Shown here in pieces: positions 1-7,150 of a DNA stretch of 17,908 nt. Origin of the DNA: Deltaproteobacteria bacterium (GTDB taxonomy: Bacteria > UBA10199 > GCA-002796325 > JACPFF01); NCBI GenBank assembly GCA_016183065.1, contig JACPFF010000010.1, forward strand, positions 1 to 17,908, written 5' to 3'. A model generated the notes under the pieces. The model was not told where the DNA came from and did no database searches. It saw only the letters and a list, made by a program, of their open reading frames with translations. Position 1 is the stretch's first letter; every line of letters begins with the position of its first letter. The position numbers and the translations under genes were made by a program.

Positions 1-87
1 ATCCGGCTTGAGAGGTCACAGGGTGCACCGGCAAGAGCAGCCTGTTGACAACCTGTTAGGGGACACTCTGTCGCAGCGCTAAGAGGC
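1..87. other. Short 3' flank of the kinase gene, no gene seen
   Basis: This is the stretch between the window edge and the stop codon (TAA on the minus strand, 88-90) of the first histidine kinase. I see no start codon with a convincing ribosome binding site and no clear hairpin followed by a T-run, so I assign neither a gene nor a terminator. Confidence 0.4.
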
Positions 88-1947
88 TTATGCGCCCCTG
101 ACCTGAGAGCGCTGCGCAGCGGCGTCGAGGTGGGCGGCACTGTCGGTGGACGCGATGGTCTCCGCTGGGCAATCCGCCACGACATTCGTACTGATGGGCG
201 TTGTCGTCATCCACTCCACCACCACACGCGGGACTGGCTTGGGGCACAGCGTCACGCCCAAGTCGCGCACAGCCTCGTGTAGTGATGGCTTCCAATACTC
301 CGCTGTGCACAGCACGAGGTACGGCACGCCGTGGGCCCGTAAGCGGCGGACGATGGTCACACCATCCACTGCACTGTTGTCGAAGTGGTAATCGACGATC
401 ACCGTGCTGGGCGGATGCGTGGTGTCCTTGGCCGCGGGGGAGTCCGCATATTCCTCCCAACATGTGAATCGCTCGCACATCACGTCCCGCTCCCACAACA
501 GCATCCGCCATTGTTCTCGCATCCCCGGATCGTCATCGAGCACGAGCACCAGGCTCCCTTCTTCCACCGGAATCGTGACGACGGTCGATTCCAGCAATGT
601 CGCCGGGACGGTGAGCGTGAATGTCGTGCCCTGACCGACGACCGATGCGACTGCGAGCGTTCCCCCATGGGCCGTGACCATCTCCCGCACGACCGTCATC
701 CCAATCCCATGCCCGTCCGCTTTTCCCTCTGTGTGGCCACCCTGAAGGATCTTCGCCATCGTGGCTTCGGTCATCCCGGGGCCGGTGTCGGCCACACGCA
801 CCAGCACGCGATCCTGTTCCACGGCCGTCCCAATCGTCAGCTGCTTGTCCCGGTGCGCCGCGCCATTCTGCATCGCCTCCAACGCGTTCTTCATCAGGTT
901 CCCCAAAGCCCGCGTCCACCCCGACCGATCCCCACGCCACACCAACGCCTCGGTGTAATATGCCTTCACAAAGGTCACGCCGTTCCCCAACGCCTGCGCC
1001 TGAAATTCTCCCACCAACTCATCACACATCTTGTGCACCGCAAACGGCGAGTGGACCGGCGCAACCGCGAGCGCTTGCTCGCCCACCGGCGCCGAGGCTC
1101 GTGTGTGCAACAGATCATTCGCAATCTCCCACAGCCGCTGACACCCGAGCTGCAACAAATTCACTGCCTGCCCGCAACGCCCCTCCCGCCCTACCTCTTC
1201 CCCCAAAATCCGCCCCGCCACCTGAATCGACGACAACGGTGACCGGAGATCATGGGCGACTTGCGTGGCGAGCCTGGTGCACTCGAGCTTTTCTGCTAAT
1301 TGTCGTTTTTCCGCCTCGGCGGCCCTCAACCTGAGCAATATGTCATCAAAAGTCTCTTGAATAATGCTGAACTCTGCAACACGGTTCTCTGTCACACGAT
1401 CTTTGGGGCTTGGAGAGTCCGATGCACATTGTTGAAAGTGCCGCAGCAGGCCATGCACGTCATGACAAATGTACTTCCGATAGTAAAAGAGCAGTGCGGC
1501 GAGGTTGGCGAGAAACGCGGCGATGAGCAGCAGCCCAATGCGCCACAGCCAGGTGAAGTGTTCGCGTGTGTGCGGGACTTGCACGGCCGCTATTTCCTTC
1601 ACCAGATACCCATACAGCGCGTCATCATGCCCGATGGGGACCATGCCGACGACCGTTCCATCTGTTTTTTGGCAGCTCGTTGCAGTACGTGCGTCCACAG
1701 GAGGACACGGTTGGCTCCATAGCACATTCGCCACATATGCGGAGATTGCTTCTTTCCCCAAAAAGACGATTGATTGCAGATTTTCCAAATGGAGCAACTT
1801 GAAGAGCAAGAGATCTCGGGCTTCCTGATCCCCGAGTAGTGATTGCAGAATAAGCTCTTCATGGGTTTTCTGATCAATGGATCGCGCGCGCTGGACAATT
1901 TCGGAGCGCAATTCTCGGGTATTCCTTCGTTGTTCAATGAGGAACAC
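88..1947 (-). CDS. Hybrid histidine kinase, cytoplasmic and C-terminal part of a binding-protein sensor kinase (5' end in another frame)
   Basis: Transmembrane sensor kinase with a fused receiver. From the GTG at 1947, residues 1-130 form an extracytoplasmic region and a second membrane helix lies at about 135-157. A dimerisation/phosphoacceptor domain follows with the H-box VAHDLRSPLSS (His232), then an ATPase domain with N350/N354 in NLMKNALEA, the G1 box ADTGPGM and the G2 box GHGIGM. The receiver runs from about 465 to 580 with DDD 471-473, phosphoacceptor Asp519, Thr548 and Lys570, all expected positions. No DNA-binding output domain is present. The GTG is probably not the true start. 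The same frame continues upstream to about 1990 and encodes a first membrane helix (ISILLAVQLVLLACVFLI), and no ATG, GTG or TTG precedes it. The gene upstream is an exported binding protein in the other frame, so the two are most simply one protein of about 1008 residues split by a missing base. Confidence 0.9.
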   Translation of the reverse strand: MFLIEQRRNTRELRSEIVQRARSIDQKTHEELILQSLLGDQEARDLLLFKLLHLENLQSIVFLGKEAISAYVANVLWSQPCPPVDARTATSCQKTDGTVVGMVPIGHDDALYGYLVKEIAAVQVPHTREHFTWLWRIGLLLIAAFLANLAALLFYYRKYICHDVHGLLRHFQQCASDSPSPKDRVTENRVAEFSIIQETFDDILLRLRAAEAEKRQLAEKLECTRLATQVAHDLRSPLSSIQVAGRILGEEVGREGRCGQAVNLLQLGCQRLWEIANDLLHTRASAPVGEQALAVAPVHSPFAVHKMCDELVGEFQAQALGNGVTFVKAYYTEALVWRGDRSGWTRALGNLMKNALEAMQNGAAHRDKQLTIGTAVEQDRVLVRVADTGPGMTEATMAKILQGGHTEGKADGHGIGMTVVREMVTAHGGTLAVASVVGQGTTFTLTVPATLLESTVVTIPVEEGSLVLVLDDDPGMREQWRMLLWERDVMCERFTCWEEYADSPAAKDTTHPPSTVIVDYHFDNSAVDGVTIVRRLRAHGVPYLVLCTAEYWKPSLHEAVRDLGVTLCPKPVPRVVVEWMTTTPISTNVVADCPAETIASTDSAAHLDAAAQRSQVRGA

Positions 1948-3113
1948 GCAGGCGAGCAGTACCAGTTGTACGGCGAGTAAGATGGATATTGGCCGTACTC
2001 GTCGATAAAGATGATAAATGACTTGGTATGGCGGGGACGGAACGCGCGGTTGAACTCGACACCGGTAATCCCAGAGAATTGAACGTCCTGCACTGCTGCC
2101 AGCAACTCAGTCCCGGTAACGGCCACGATTTGGCCCGTGCGCGTATCGATGTGCGATGCGAGTTCCAATACATAACGGACCGCATCATAGGCCAGGGCGG
2201 AAATCGCCATTGGCTCCACATGGTATTTCATACGATATTCTGCTGCGAAGGCCACAAATCGTGGATCAGGGTCGTCCGAGGTCTCCATGCGGGAAAAGTA
2301 CGCGGTCAGCGGGCGATGATCGAGCAACTCACTGAAAGCCGGATGCGCCGCCGTTCCGAAGTAGAGCGTGCCGAAAAAGATGGGGAGGTTTTCGCCGTGG
2401 TGATAGTCGTACAGCGCAGCGGCCGCCGCCGCAGCGATAGGTGACCGAGTGAGTATGAAAATTGAATCGTAGGGCGGTGTATATTGGGCCAAGAGTGCGG
2501 CGGCGGAGAATCCGCTTTCCAAGAGGCTGATCTGCGCGACTCGAGCGCCTAACGCGGTAAGTGCAGAAGCATACGCATCTCGATATGCCAACAGATCCGC
2601 ACTATCCACGCTGGTAATAAGAAGGCTATTGTTAAACTGATGACCTTTGTCGTGTGTCATGAAGTGCATCAGTGTGTTGACGAACGACACGACCGGTGGT
2701 TGCAAACTCGTCAGCAGTGGCGCTGCTGCGAGCGTTTCATTCAGGCGTCCATACAGAGACACAATCAGCGGATGTGACTTGTCGGCCAGTGATTTGACCG
2801 CCATGAGGTCATTGGTCGTATCGAAACCGACGATGACCCCACACAGATCTTGCATCATCTCTTTGAACGCGGTGATCGGCGCGAGCGGCATAGGATCATA
2901 ATAATGTTGGCGCAGATCCACGGTAATGGTCTGGTTGGAGCGCGATTCTAAGCCGAGCTGTGCGCCCTGGTAGAATGCTTCCCCATAAAGTTTTTTGACC
3001 TTCACGTTGCCGCCGGTAAGGCAGATACGGAGCTGGGCAGTTGCTGTGGCAACGGGCGGAGCGAGGAGAAGCAACCCCAACAAGAACAGCAGGGTGGCGC
3101 GTCGGGGCGTCAT
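1599..3113 (-). CDS. Periplasmic binding protein-like (type 1) sensor domain, N-terminal part of the frameshifted kinase
   Basis: The open frame starts with ATG at 3113. It has a clear signal peptide (MTPRR, a Leu-rich core, likely cleavage after VATATA near residue 26). Residues 27-376 read as an ABC-type leucine/amide-binding-protein fold: an N-terminal lobe with a nearby (Y)GEAFYQGAQLGLE helix, a GVIVGF strand, and later ALAYDAVRYVLELA and QFSGITGVEFNRAF, which is typical near the end of Peripla_BP_6-like domains. Beyond Tyr376 (about 1986) the frame only reads through shadow sequence to 1599. The end of the domain joins naturally to a membrane helix in the kinase frame, so this is the ligand sensor of that kinase. 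The ATG overlaps the stop of the hydrolase gene (ATGA, 3110-3113), implying translational coupling. The ligand is unknown; small amino-acid or peptide-like compounds are the usual ligands of this fold. Confidence 0.75.
   Translation of the reverse strand: MTPRRATLLFLLGLLLLAPPVATATAQLRICLTGGNVKVKKLYGEAFYQGAQLGLESRSNQTITVDLRQHYYDPMPLAPITAFKEMMQDLCGVIVGFDTTNDLMAVKSLADKSHPLIVSLYGRLNETLAAAPLLTSLQPPVVSFVNTLMHFMTHDKGHQFNNSLLITSVDSADLLAYRDAYASALTALGARVAQISLLESGFSAAALLAQYTPPYDSIFILTRSPIAAAAAAALYDYHHGENLPIFFGTLYFGTAAHPAFSELLDHRPLTAYFSRMETSDDPDPRFVAFAAEYRMKYHVEPMAISALAYDAVRYVLELASHIDTRTGQIVAVTGTELLAAVQDVQFSGITGVEFNRAFRPRHTKSFIIFIDEYGQYPSYSPYNWYCSPACSSLNNEGIPENCAPKLSSARDPLIRKPMKSLFCNHYSGIRKPEISCSSSCSIWKICNQSSFWGKKQSPHMWRMCYGANRVLLWTHVLQRAAKKQMERSSAWSPSGMMTRCMGIW
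1980..2040 (-). other. Frameshift site joining binding-protein and kinase frames
   Basis: On the minus strand the binding-protein frame is convincing up to IFIDEYGQY (codons ending about 1986). The kinase frame (offset -1) is convincing from RPISILLAVQLV onward. Adding one base restores a single frame from 3113 to 88 (3026 bases plus 1 = 1009 codons). No X-XXY-YYZ slippery heptamer lies in the right frame, so programmed frameshifting is unlikely. A one-base deletion in the genome or the assembly is the better explanation. Confidence 0.7.
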
Positions 3114-4015
3114 GGCTGCTCCTCGAGAAACTTCACGAGGAGATCGACAAAGCGGTCCGGCTCTTCGAAATGGGGATAGTGGCCTGAACCGGGCAATATG
3201 GCATAGGGCACGCCGGCCGATATTGGGGGAGTTTCGCCGCCCATCAGGAAATCATGAAAGCCATTCACGAGAAGTACGGATGTCGGCAGCGCGCGAAAGT
3301 CAAATTCCCCGAGTGGCCCCGTCATTTGATATAAGCTGTCGGCAACCGCCCGCATGACAGTGTCATTTTCTTTGACTGCGCTCTGCTGTTTCACACCTTC
3401 GTACCACTGCATGGCCTCGAGGTTTCCCCAATAGAAGCGGTTTCTTTTCTCTCGGAACCGCATCCGCGCGATGATCTCCCTGTGTGCCGCGAGGAATGGA
3501 TTGGTCTCTGTGCCAACGGTCGGTCTGATCTGTGCGTAATCATCCGGTTGGTCGAGTTTCAGCAGCAGCAAATCCATGAGGAGTGAGCGGACCCTGGAGA
3601 GTCGTTGATCAAGCGCCCGCCCGACAAACACGGCCTTTCTCACCAACTCCGGATGTTGTCGCAACGTGTCGTAAAGGAGCCAAGAGCCGTAACTGTGCCC
3701 CAGGAGTGCAATCGGTGCGGTATCGTCGGTGGCTCCGAGTGTCCGCACAAGGGCTGCGAGGTCGTCAATATTCCCCTGATGGCTCACAGACGCGGAGGGA
3801 CCGCTGCGGCCACAGCCGCGCTGATCGTAACACACCCAGCCATACGGCATTCGCTCGTGGTACGCGGGAAAGGTCGTGAGGGCCGCTTCAAAGTAGGCAC
3901 TGTGGCTGCCTGGGCCACCGTGGACGAACAGGATATGTCCTTTCGAGCCACACTCCGGTGTGTAGGTCGTCATGTACAGTCCGTGCATTGTTCTGTATGC
4001 AACGCGCAATGCCAT
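3110..4015 (-). CDS. Alpha/beta hydrolase, prolyl aminopeptidase-like (S33 type)
   Basis: A 301-residue alpha/beta hydrolase. The oxyanion-hole motif HGGPG is at 32-36, the DQRGCGRS signature of proline iminopeptidases at 64-71, and the nucleophile elbow GHSYG at 106-110 (Ser108). The likely catalytic Asp255 lies in NGFHDFL and His279 in GSGHYPHFEEP. Length and motif order match the family, which removes N-terminal proline from peptides or hydrolyses amides and esters; the substrate cannot be told from sequence. No signal peptide is visible, so it should be cytoplasmic. The start is supported by GGAGGA (4020-4025) six bases upstream. Its stop overlaps the start of the binding-protein kinase by ATGA, so the enzyme and the sensor are co-translated. 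It may process, release or degrade the compound the sensor detects. Confidence 0.88.
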   Translation of the reverse strand: MALRVAYRTMHGLYMTTYTPECGSKGHILFVHGGPGSHSAYFEAALTTFPAYHERMPYGWVCYDQRGCGRSGPSASVSHQGNIDDLAALVRTLGATDDTAPIALLGHSYGSWLLYDTLRQHPELVRKAVFVGRALDQRLSRVRSLLMDLLLLKLDQPDDYAQIRPTVGTETNPFLAAHREIIARMRFREKRNRFYWGNLEAMQWYEGVKQQSAVKENDTVMRAVADSLYQMTGPLGEFDFRALPTSVLLVNGFHDFLMGGETPPISAGVPYAILPGSGHYPHFEEPDRFVDLLVKFLEEQP

Positions 4016-4550
4016 ACCGATCCTCCGCTGTGGTGGACGCTCTGAGCATCAAGCGGCACCGCTTCGAATGGCACACGCATGCCGTGTTCCCTGTGGTCGT
4101 CGCGGGCTGTTCACGTTGGAAAGGGAAATCACCATAAGTTTATTCACACATGCCATCGGGATGATGGGCCCACGTGGCGGGGCCGTCGGCGAAGTAGGGG
4201 CCGATCTGGGTGGGAGCGGTGGTGAGAGTGAAGCGGGCGACGCCTTTGTGCACAGACGGGGCGTGTGCCGCACGGGAGCTGTCTACGAGGCCATGATGCA
4301 CAGTGATGCTCCGTAGTCCGATGCAATGCACGCGTCAAGTGCGATCGCCGCGGGTCATAAGGGTGCAGAGACCCACCATGAATCATCAAATTGAATCAAA
4401 TCGCCCAAGTGTGCCACTTTCCGGAATGCAGTGCACCGAAAACAGGTTTTCATTTCGTCGTGTAATATTTTGTGCAAAAAAATCCGCGGAAATCAATCGC
4501 ATTGCGGTAACCCCAATTTGGCACAAAGCTTGCTTAGCTCAAGACGCGTG
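4016..4550. other. 535-base divergent intergenic region
   Basis: This separates the leftward hydrolase-kinase operon from the rightward secreted-protein operon. Frames within it are short, low in complexity or lack ribosome binding sites, and I call no gene. It holds a -24/-12 promoter match at its right end and three small palindromes upstream of it: TTCCGGAA (4419-4426), GAAAAC-AG-GTTTTC (4438-4451) and TCCGCGGA (4483-4490). They lie about 30-100 bases upstream of the promoter and could be activator sites. No clear promoter was found for the hydrolase. Confidence 0.5.
4519..4535 (+). promoter_or_regulatory. Sigma-54 (-24/-12) promoter of the secreted-protein operon
   Basis: TTGGCACAAAGCTTGCTT contains TGGCAC, five bases, then TTGCTT. 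The GG at 4520-4521 and GC at 4532-4533 are exactly 10 bases apart, as sigma-54 promoters require. The predicted transcript start is near 4545, only about six bases before the ATG at 4551, so the message would be nearly leaderless. No activator of the NtrC type is encoded in the window. Confidence 0.6.
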
Positions 4551-5795
4551 ATGCCACGCGTTGCTTCCTTCATCGTCCACCTCCTCCTCACCACGATCAC
4601 CACGATCGCGATCAGTGGTGGAAACATTCGTACGGCGTCTGCGTATCCCGACGCGAAAATCACCTCCGTCGCACCAACGGCACTCGACGGGCCCGCGCAT
4701 CACGGACTGCTGGTGCATCTGGCGCCGATCTCCGACGCCAACCTGACGCGCTATCAGATCCAGATCAAGCCGGATTCCGATCTCCTCTATCCCCCGTGGA
4801 TGTTTTACAACGCGCAGGTCCCCCCGTTTGGACAGGTCCTCGCCATTCCCTATCGCAATGCGAAGCTCGCGCTCACGACCGACACGAAGTACTGCGTGAA
4901 AGTCCGCGCCATCTTTGGCCCCACCGCCACGGCATGGGACACGGCCTGCGGACTGGCCCTGGTGCTGCCGGCCATCACGGCCGGCGACACGGACGGGGAC
5001 GGGCTCACCGACAAAAAAGAGTACGCCCTCGGTCTTGACCCGAACAATCCCGATAGTGACGGCGACGGGATTCCCGACGGCACCGAGGTCGACGGACAGA
5101 CCGATCCTACCAAGCCGCTCTTCCCGCTCCTCATGGTCGCAGCGACCGAGCTCGACTTTGGCGTGGGGAATGCCTTCGGGCTCTATCCGCACCAACATCA
5201 GGTGATTGAAGTCATCAACAATGGCGATGATACCGCGTGGATCGACGACGTTGTCGTGGGAGAGGGTTCGCCGCCCGACGCCGCGGCCGCCTTTCAGCTG
5301 GGGCCCTTTCCGAACTTTCTCTCCCATATTCCGCCGTATCACATCGCCCGTATTCCGATCTCGTTTTTGCCGAAACAATCGGGGCCACTCTCGGCAGTCG
5401 TCATGATTACGTCGTCGAATCTCGAACCGTTGCCGCCCATCACCGTCACAGGCATTGGCGCGGAGATGCCGCACTGCACGGTGACCCCGACGACGCTCGA
5501 TTTTGGGACCGTGCAGGCCGATGACCAGGGAGTCTTCACGAAGACGATCACCATCACCAATGCCCCGGCAGATCCGGCGTTGCCGTACTCGGAGGTGCCG
5601 TTTGGCTTTACGATCACCACCACGCATGTCGGCATGGCCCCGGGACTGCGCGGGACGCGGCTGGCGCCGGGCGAGAGCATCCAGGTGCCGGTCCTCTTCC
5701 AGCATAGCACGCCGGGCACCTACGACAGTTACTTGTACGTCCGTTCGTTCCATTGTGGCGAGCAGACCGTGCGACTCTACGGAAAGGCGTTGTAA
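4551..5795 (+). CDS. Secreted or surface protein with TSP3 repeat and two ASH-type domains
   Basis: A 414-residue exported protein. A signal peptide (MPR, hydrophobic core to about residue 22, likely cleavage after TASA near 31) fixes the start at 4551; an upstream in-frame extension to 4431 would bury it. Residues 35-140 resemble a fibronectin-III-like fold. Residues 145-185 hold a thrombospondin type-3 calcium-binding repeat (DTDGDGLTD, DSDGDGIPDG). Two beta-sandwich domains of the ASPM-SPD2-Hydin type follow at about 196-303 and 306-414, each opening with an LDFG motif (TELDFGVG, TTLDFGTV). No ribosome binding site is seen, which fits the short leader predicted from the promoter; GTG at 4548 is an alternative start. 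It is first in a three-gene operon whose other members are also envelope or secreted proteins. Its role is probably structural or adhesive; no catalytic motif is seen. Confidence 0.85.
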   Translation: MPRVASFIVHLLLTTITTIAISGGNIRTASAYPDAKITSVAPTALDGPAHHGLLVHLAPISDANLTRYQIQIKPDSDLLYPPWMFYNAQVPPFGQVLAIPYRNAKLALTTDTKYCVKVRAIFGPTATAWDTACGLALVLPAITAGDTDGDGLTDKKEYALGLDPNNPDSDGDGIPDGTEVDGQTDPTKPLFPLLMVAATELDFGVGNAFGLYPHQHQVIEVINNGDDTAWIDDVVVGEGSPPDAAAAFQLGPFPNFLSHIPPYHIARIPISFLPKQSGPLSAVVMITSSNLEPLPPITVTGIGAEMPHCTVTPTTLDFGTVQADDQGVFTKTITITNAPADPALPYSEVPFGFTITTTHVGMAPGLRGTRLAPGESIQVPVLFQHSTPGTYDSYLYVRSFHCGEQTVRLYGKAL

Positions 5796-5797
5796 CG

Positions 5798-7150
5798 ATG
5801 GTGGATCCTGCCGTGTCATTGTCGGGAAGTGCTGGCTGGTCGTGGCTGCGCCGTCTCGAGGAACTCGCCCCGTACGAGACCGACTACGCCATGACCGAGC
5901 TCACCCTCGGGATGGAGTGGGCCGAGGCCATCGGGGAAGAGGTCGTTGTGGGACCGGTAGTGGAAGTCAGCTACGGGTTTCTCGGCGGCACGGACGAGAA
6001 TCGCGGCTCCCATCGGCATCACCTCATGGCCCGCGGCGGCGGACGGCTGCGACTGTTCGATCTCCTCTTTCTCGATCTGAAGGCCGGGGCCGGTGGCGCA
6101 ATGAATGCCCTCGACTTCGGGAAGGGCTTTCCCCTCCCCACGGAATACACCGTCAACGTGCAGGGACAAGTCAGCGTCGGCGGGATGATCTGTCTCGGTT
6201 CGGGGCTCTGTCTCACGCCCCTGGTCCAGTACACGCAGGACATGGCCGTGACCGACCCCCTCTACACGGTGGGCGCCGTGCAGTGCGGGTTCCACCTCGG
6301 CGGGCACACGAGTGGTGAGACGGATCACGCGGCGGCGGAAACGCCACTGCCGGGCACGGTCGCACCCCATGTGGAGTTGGTTGAGCGCGTCGTGCCAATG
6401 GGCTCCCGTCTCCGGACGCCAGAACCAGAGAGCACGCCGTACATCCGATTCCCACCGACGTTCCCGCCATCGTCCGCGGCCCCACTCTTTCCCGGCCCCC
6501 CGATCCTCTTTGCCAACGACAATCCTGACATCGACCTGCGCCCCGCGTGGTATGAGGCCCATGGCCAGGAGATGTCCGAGTGTCTTGCGAGTCCCACATT
6601 GGACGACTATGCGTGGCGGATCGACCGCTGCCTGGCGGCGCTGCACACATCGCATCGCGACGTACGCCTGACGCTCCGGGTACAGGGCTATGCCAACGAT
6701 TATGGGAGTCCCGAACATAATGCGAGGCTCCCCTGGGCCCGCGCACAAAATGTCATCGACTATTGGACCCGGCGCGGTCCGATCAGTCGCCTCAAGGAGA
6801 TCGTTCCGGAAGACTATGCCACCCGCCGCCAACAAATACAGGACCGCATGGGGATCGATATCGAGACACTGACCCGGAATGACACCTGCGGGACACACGA
6901 TCGGACGGGGCGGAAATATTTCCTTCTGACGTCGCACCTCAACAGCGGTCGTCTCACGATCATCAACGATACGCCCGAAATAATCGCCGATGTCGGAACC
7001 CTCGTCCGTCGAGACTTTGGCGCCCATGTCGATGCGGGCCGACCAGAATTTCGCCGCGTGGAAGTGCGCGTGGAAGTAACGATCGACGGACAACCGCTCT
7101 CACCGACCAAGACCGGGGCGTTGCTCACCCACTGTGGAGGTCCGTCATGA
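5798..7150 (+). CDS. OmpA-like protein, beta-rich N-terminus plus OmpA C-terminal domain
   Basis: A 450-residue protein. Residues 30-170 alternate like outer-membrane beta strands (VVGPVVEVSYGFLGG, LDLKAGAGGAMNAL, VQGQVSVGGMI). A Pro-rich linker follows at about 180-235. Residues 238-430 look like an OmpA/MotB peptidoglycan-binding domain: LTLRVQGYAND, then GSPEHNARLPWARAQNVIDYW, ending in FRRVEVRVEV. About 70 residues are inserted between the helix and the last strand, so the domain is larger than usual. The start at 5798 lies two bases after the preceding stop, with GGAAAGG at 5781-5787. A start at 5753 would overlap the upstream gene. No signal peptide is visible in this frame, which is odd for a porin-like protein. 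The gene overlaps the next by ATGA at 7147-7150. It probably anchors the outer envelope to peptidoglycan. Confidence 0.75.
   Translation: MVDPAVSLSGSAGWSWLRRLEELAPYETDYAMTELTLGMEWAEAIGEEVVVGPVVEVSYGFLGGTDENRGSHRHHLMARGGGRLRLFDLLFLDLKAGAGGAMNALDFGKGFPLPTEYTVNVQGQVSVGGMICLGSGLCLTPLVQYTQDMAVTDPLYTVGAVQCGFHLGGHTSGETDHAAAETPLPGTVAPHVELVERVVPMGSRLRTPEPESTPYIRFPPTFPPSSAAPLFPGPPILFANDNPDIDLRPAWYEAHGQEMSECLASPTLDDYAWRIDRCLAALHTSHRDVRLTLRVQGYANDYGSPEHNARLPWARAQNVIDYWTRRGPISRLKEIVPEDYATRRQQIQDRMGIDIETLTRNDTCGTHDRTGRKYFLLTSHLNSGRLTIINDTPEIIADVGTLVRRDFGAHVDAGRPEFRRVEVRVEVTIDGQPLSPTKTGALLTHCGGPS

Noticed and set aside
1980-2040. Programmed -1 ribosomal frameshift
   Set aside because: No slippery heptamer in the right frame, and two other genes show the same kind of break.
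4049-4273. Pro/Ser-rich minus-strand frame of 74 residues upstream of the hydrolase
   Set aside because: Low complexity, no ribosome binding site and no domain; treated as intergenic.
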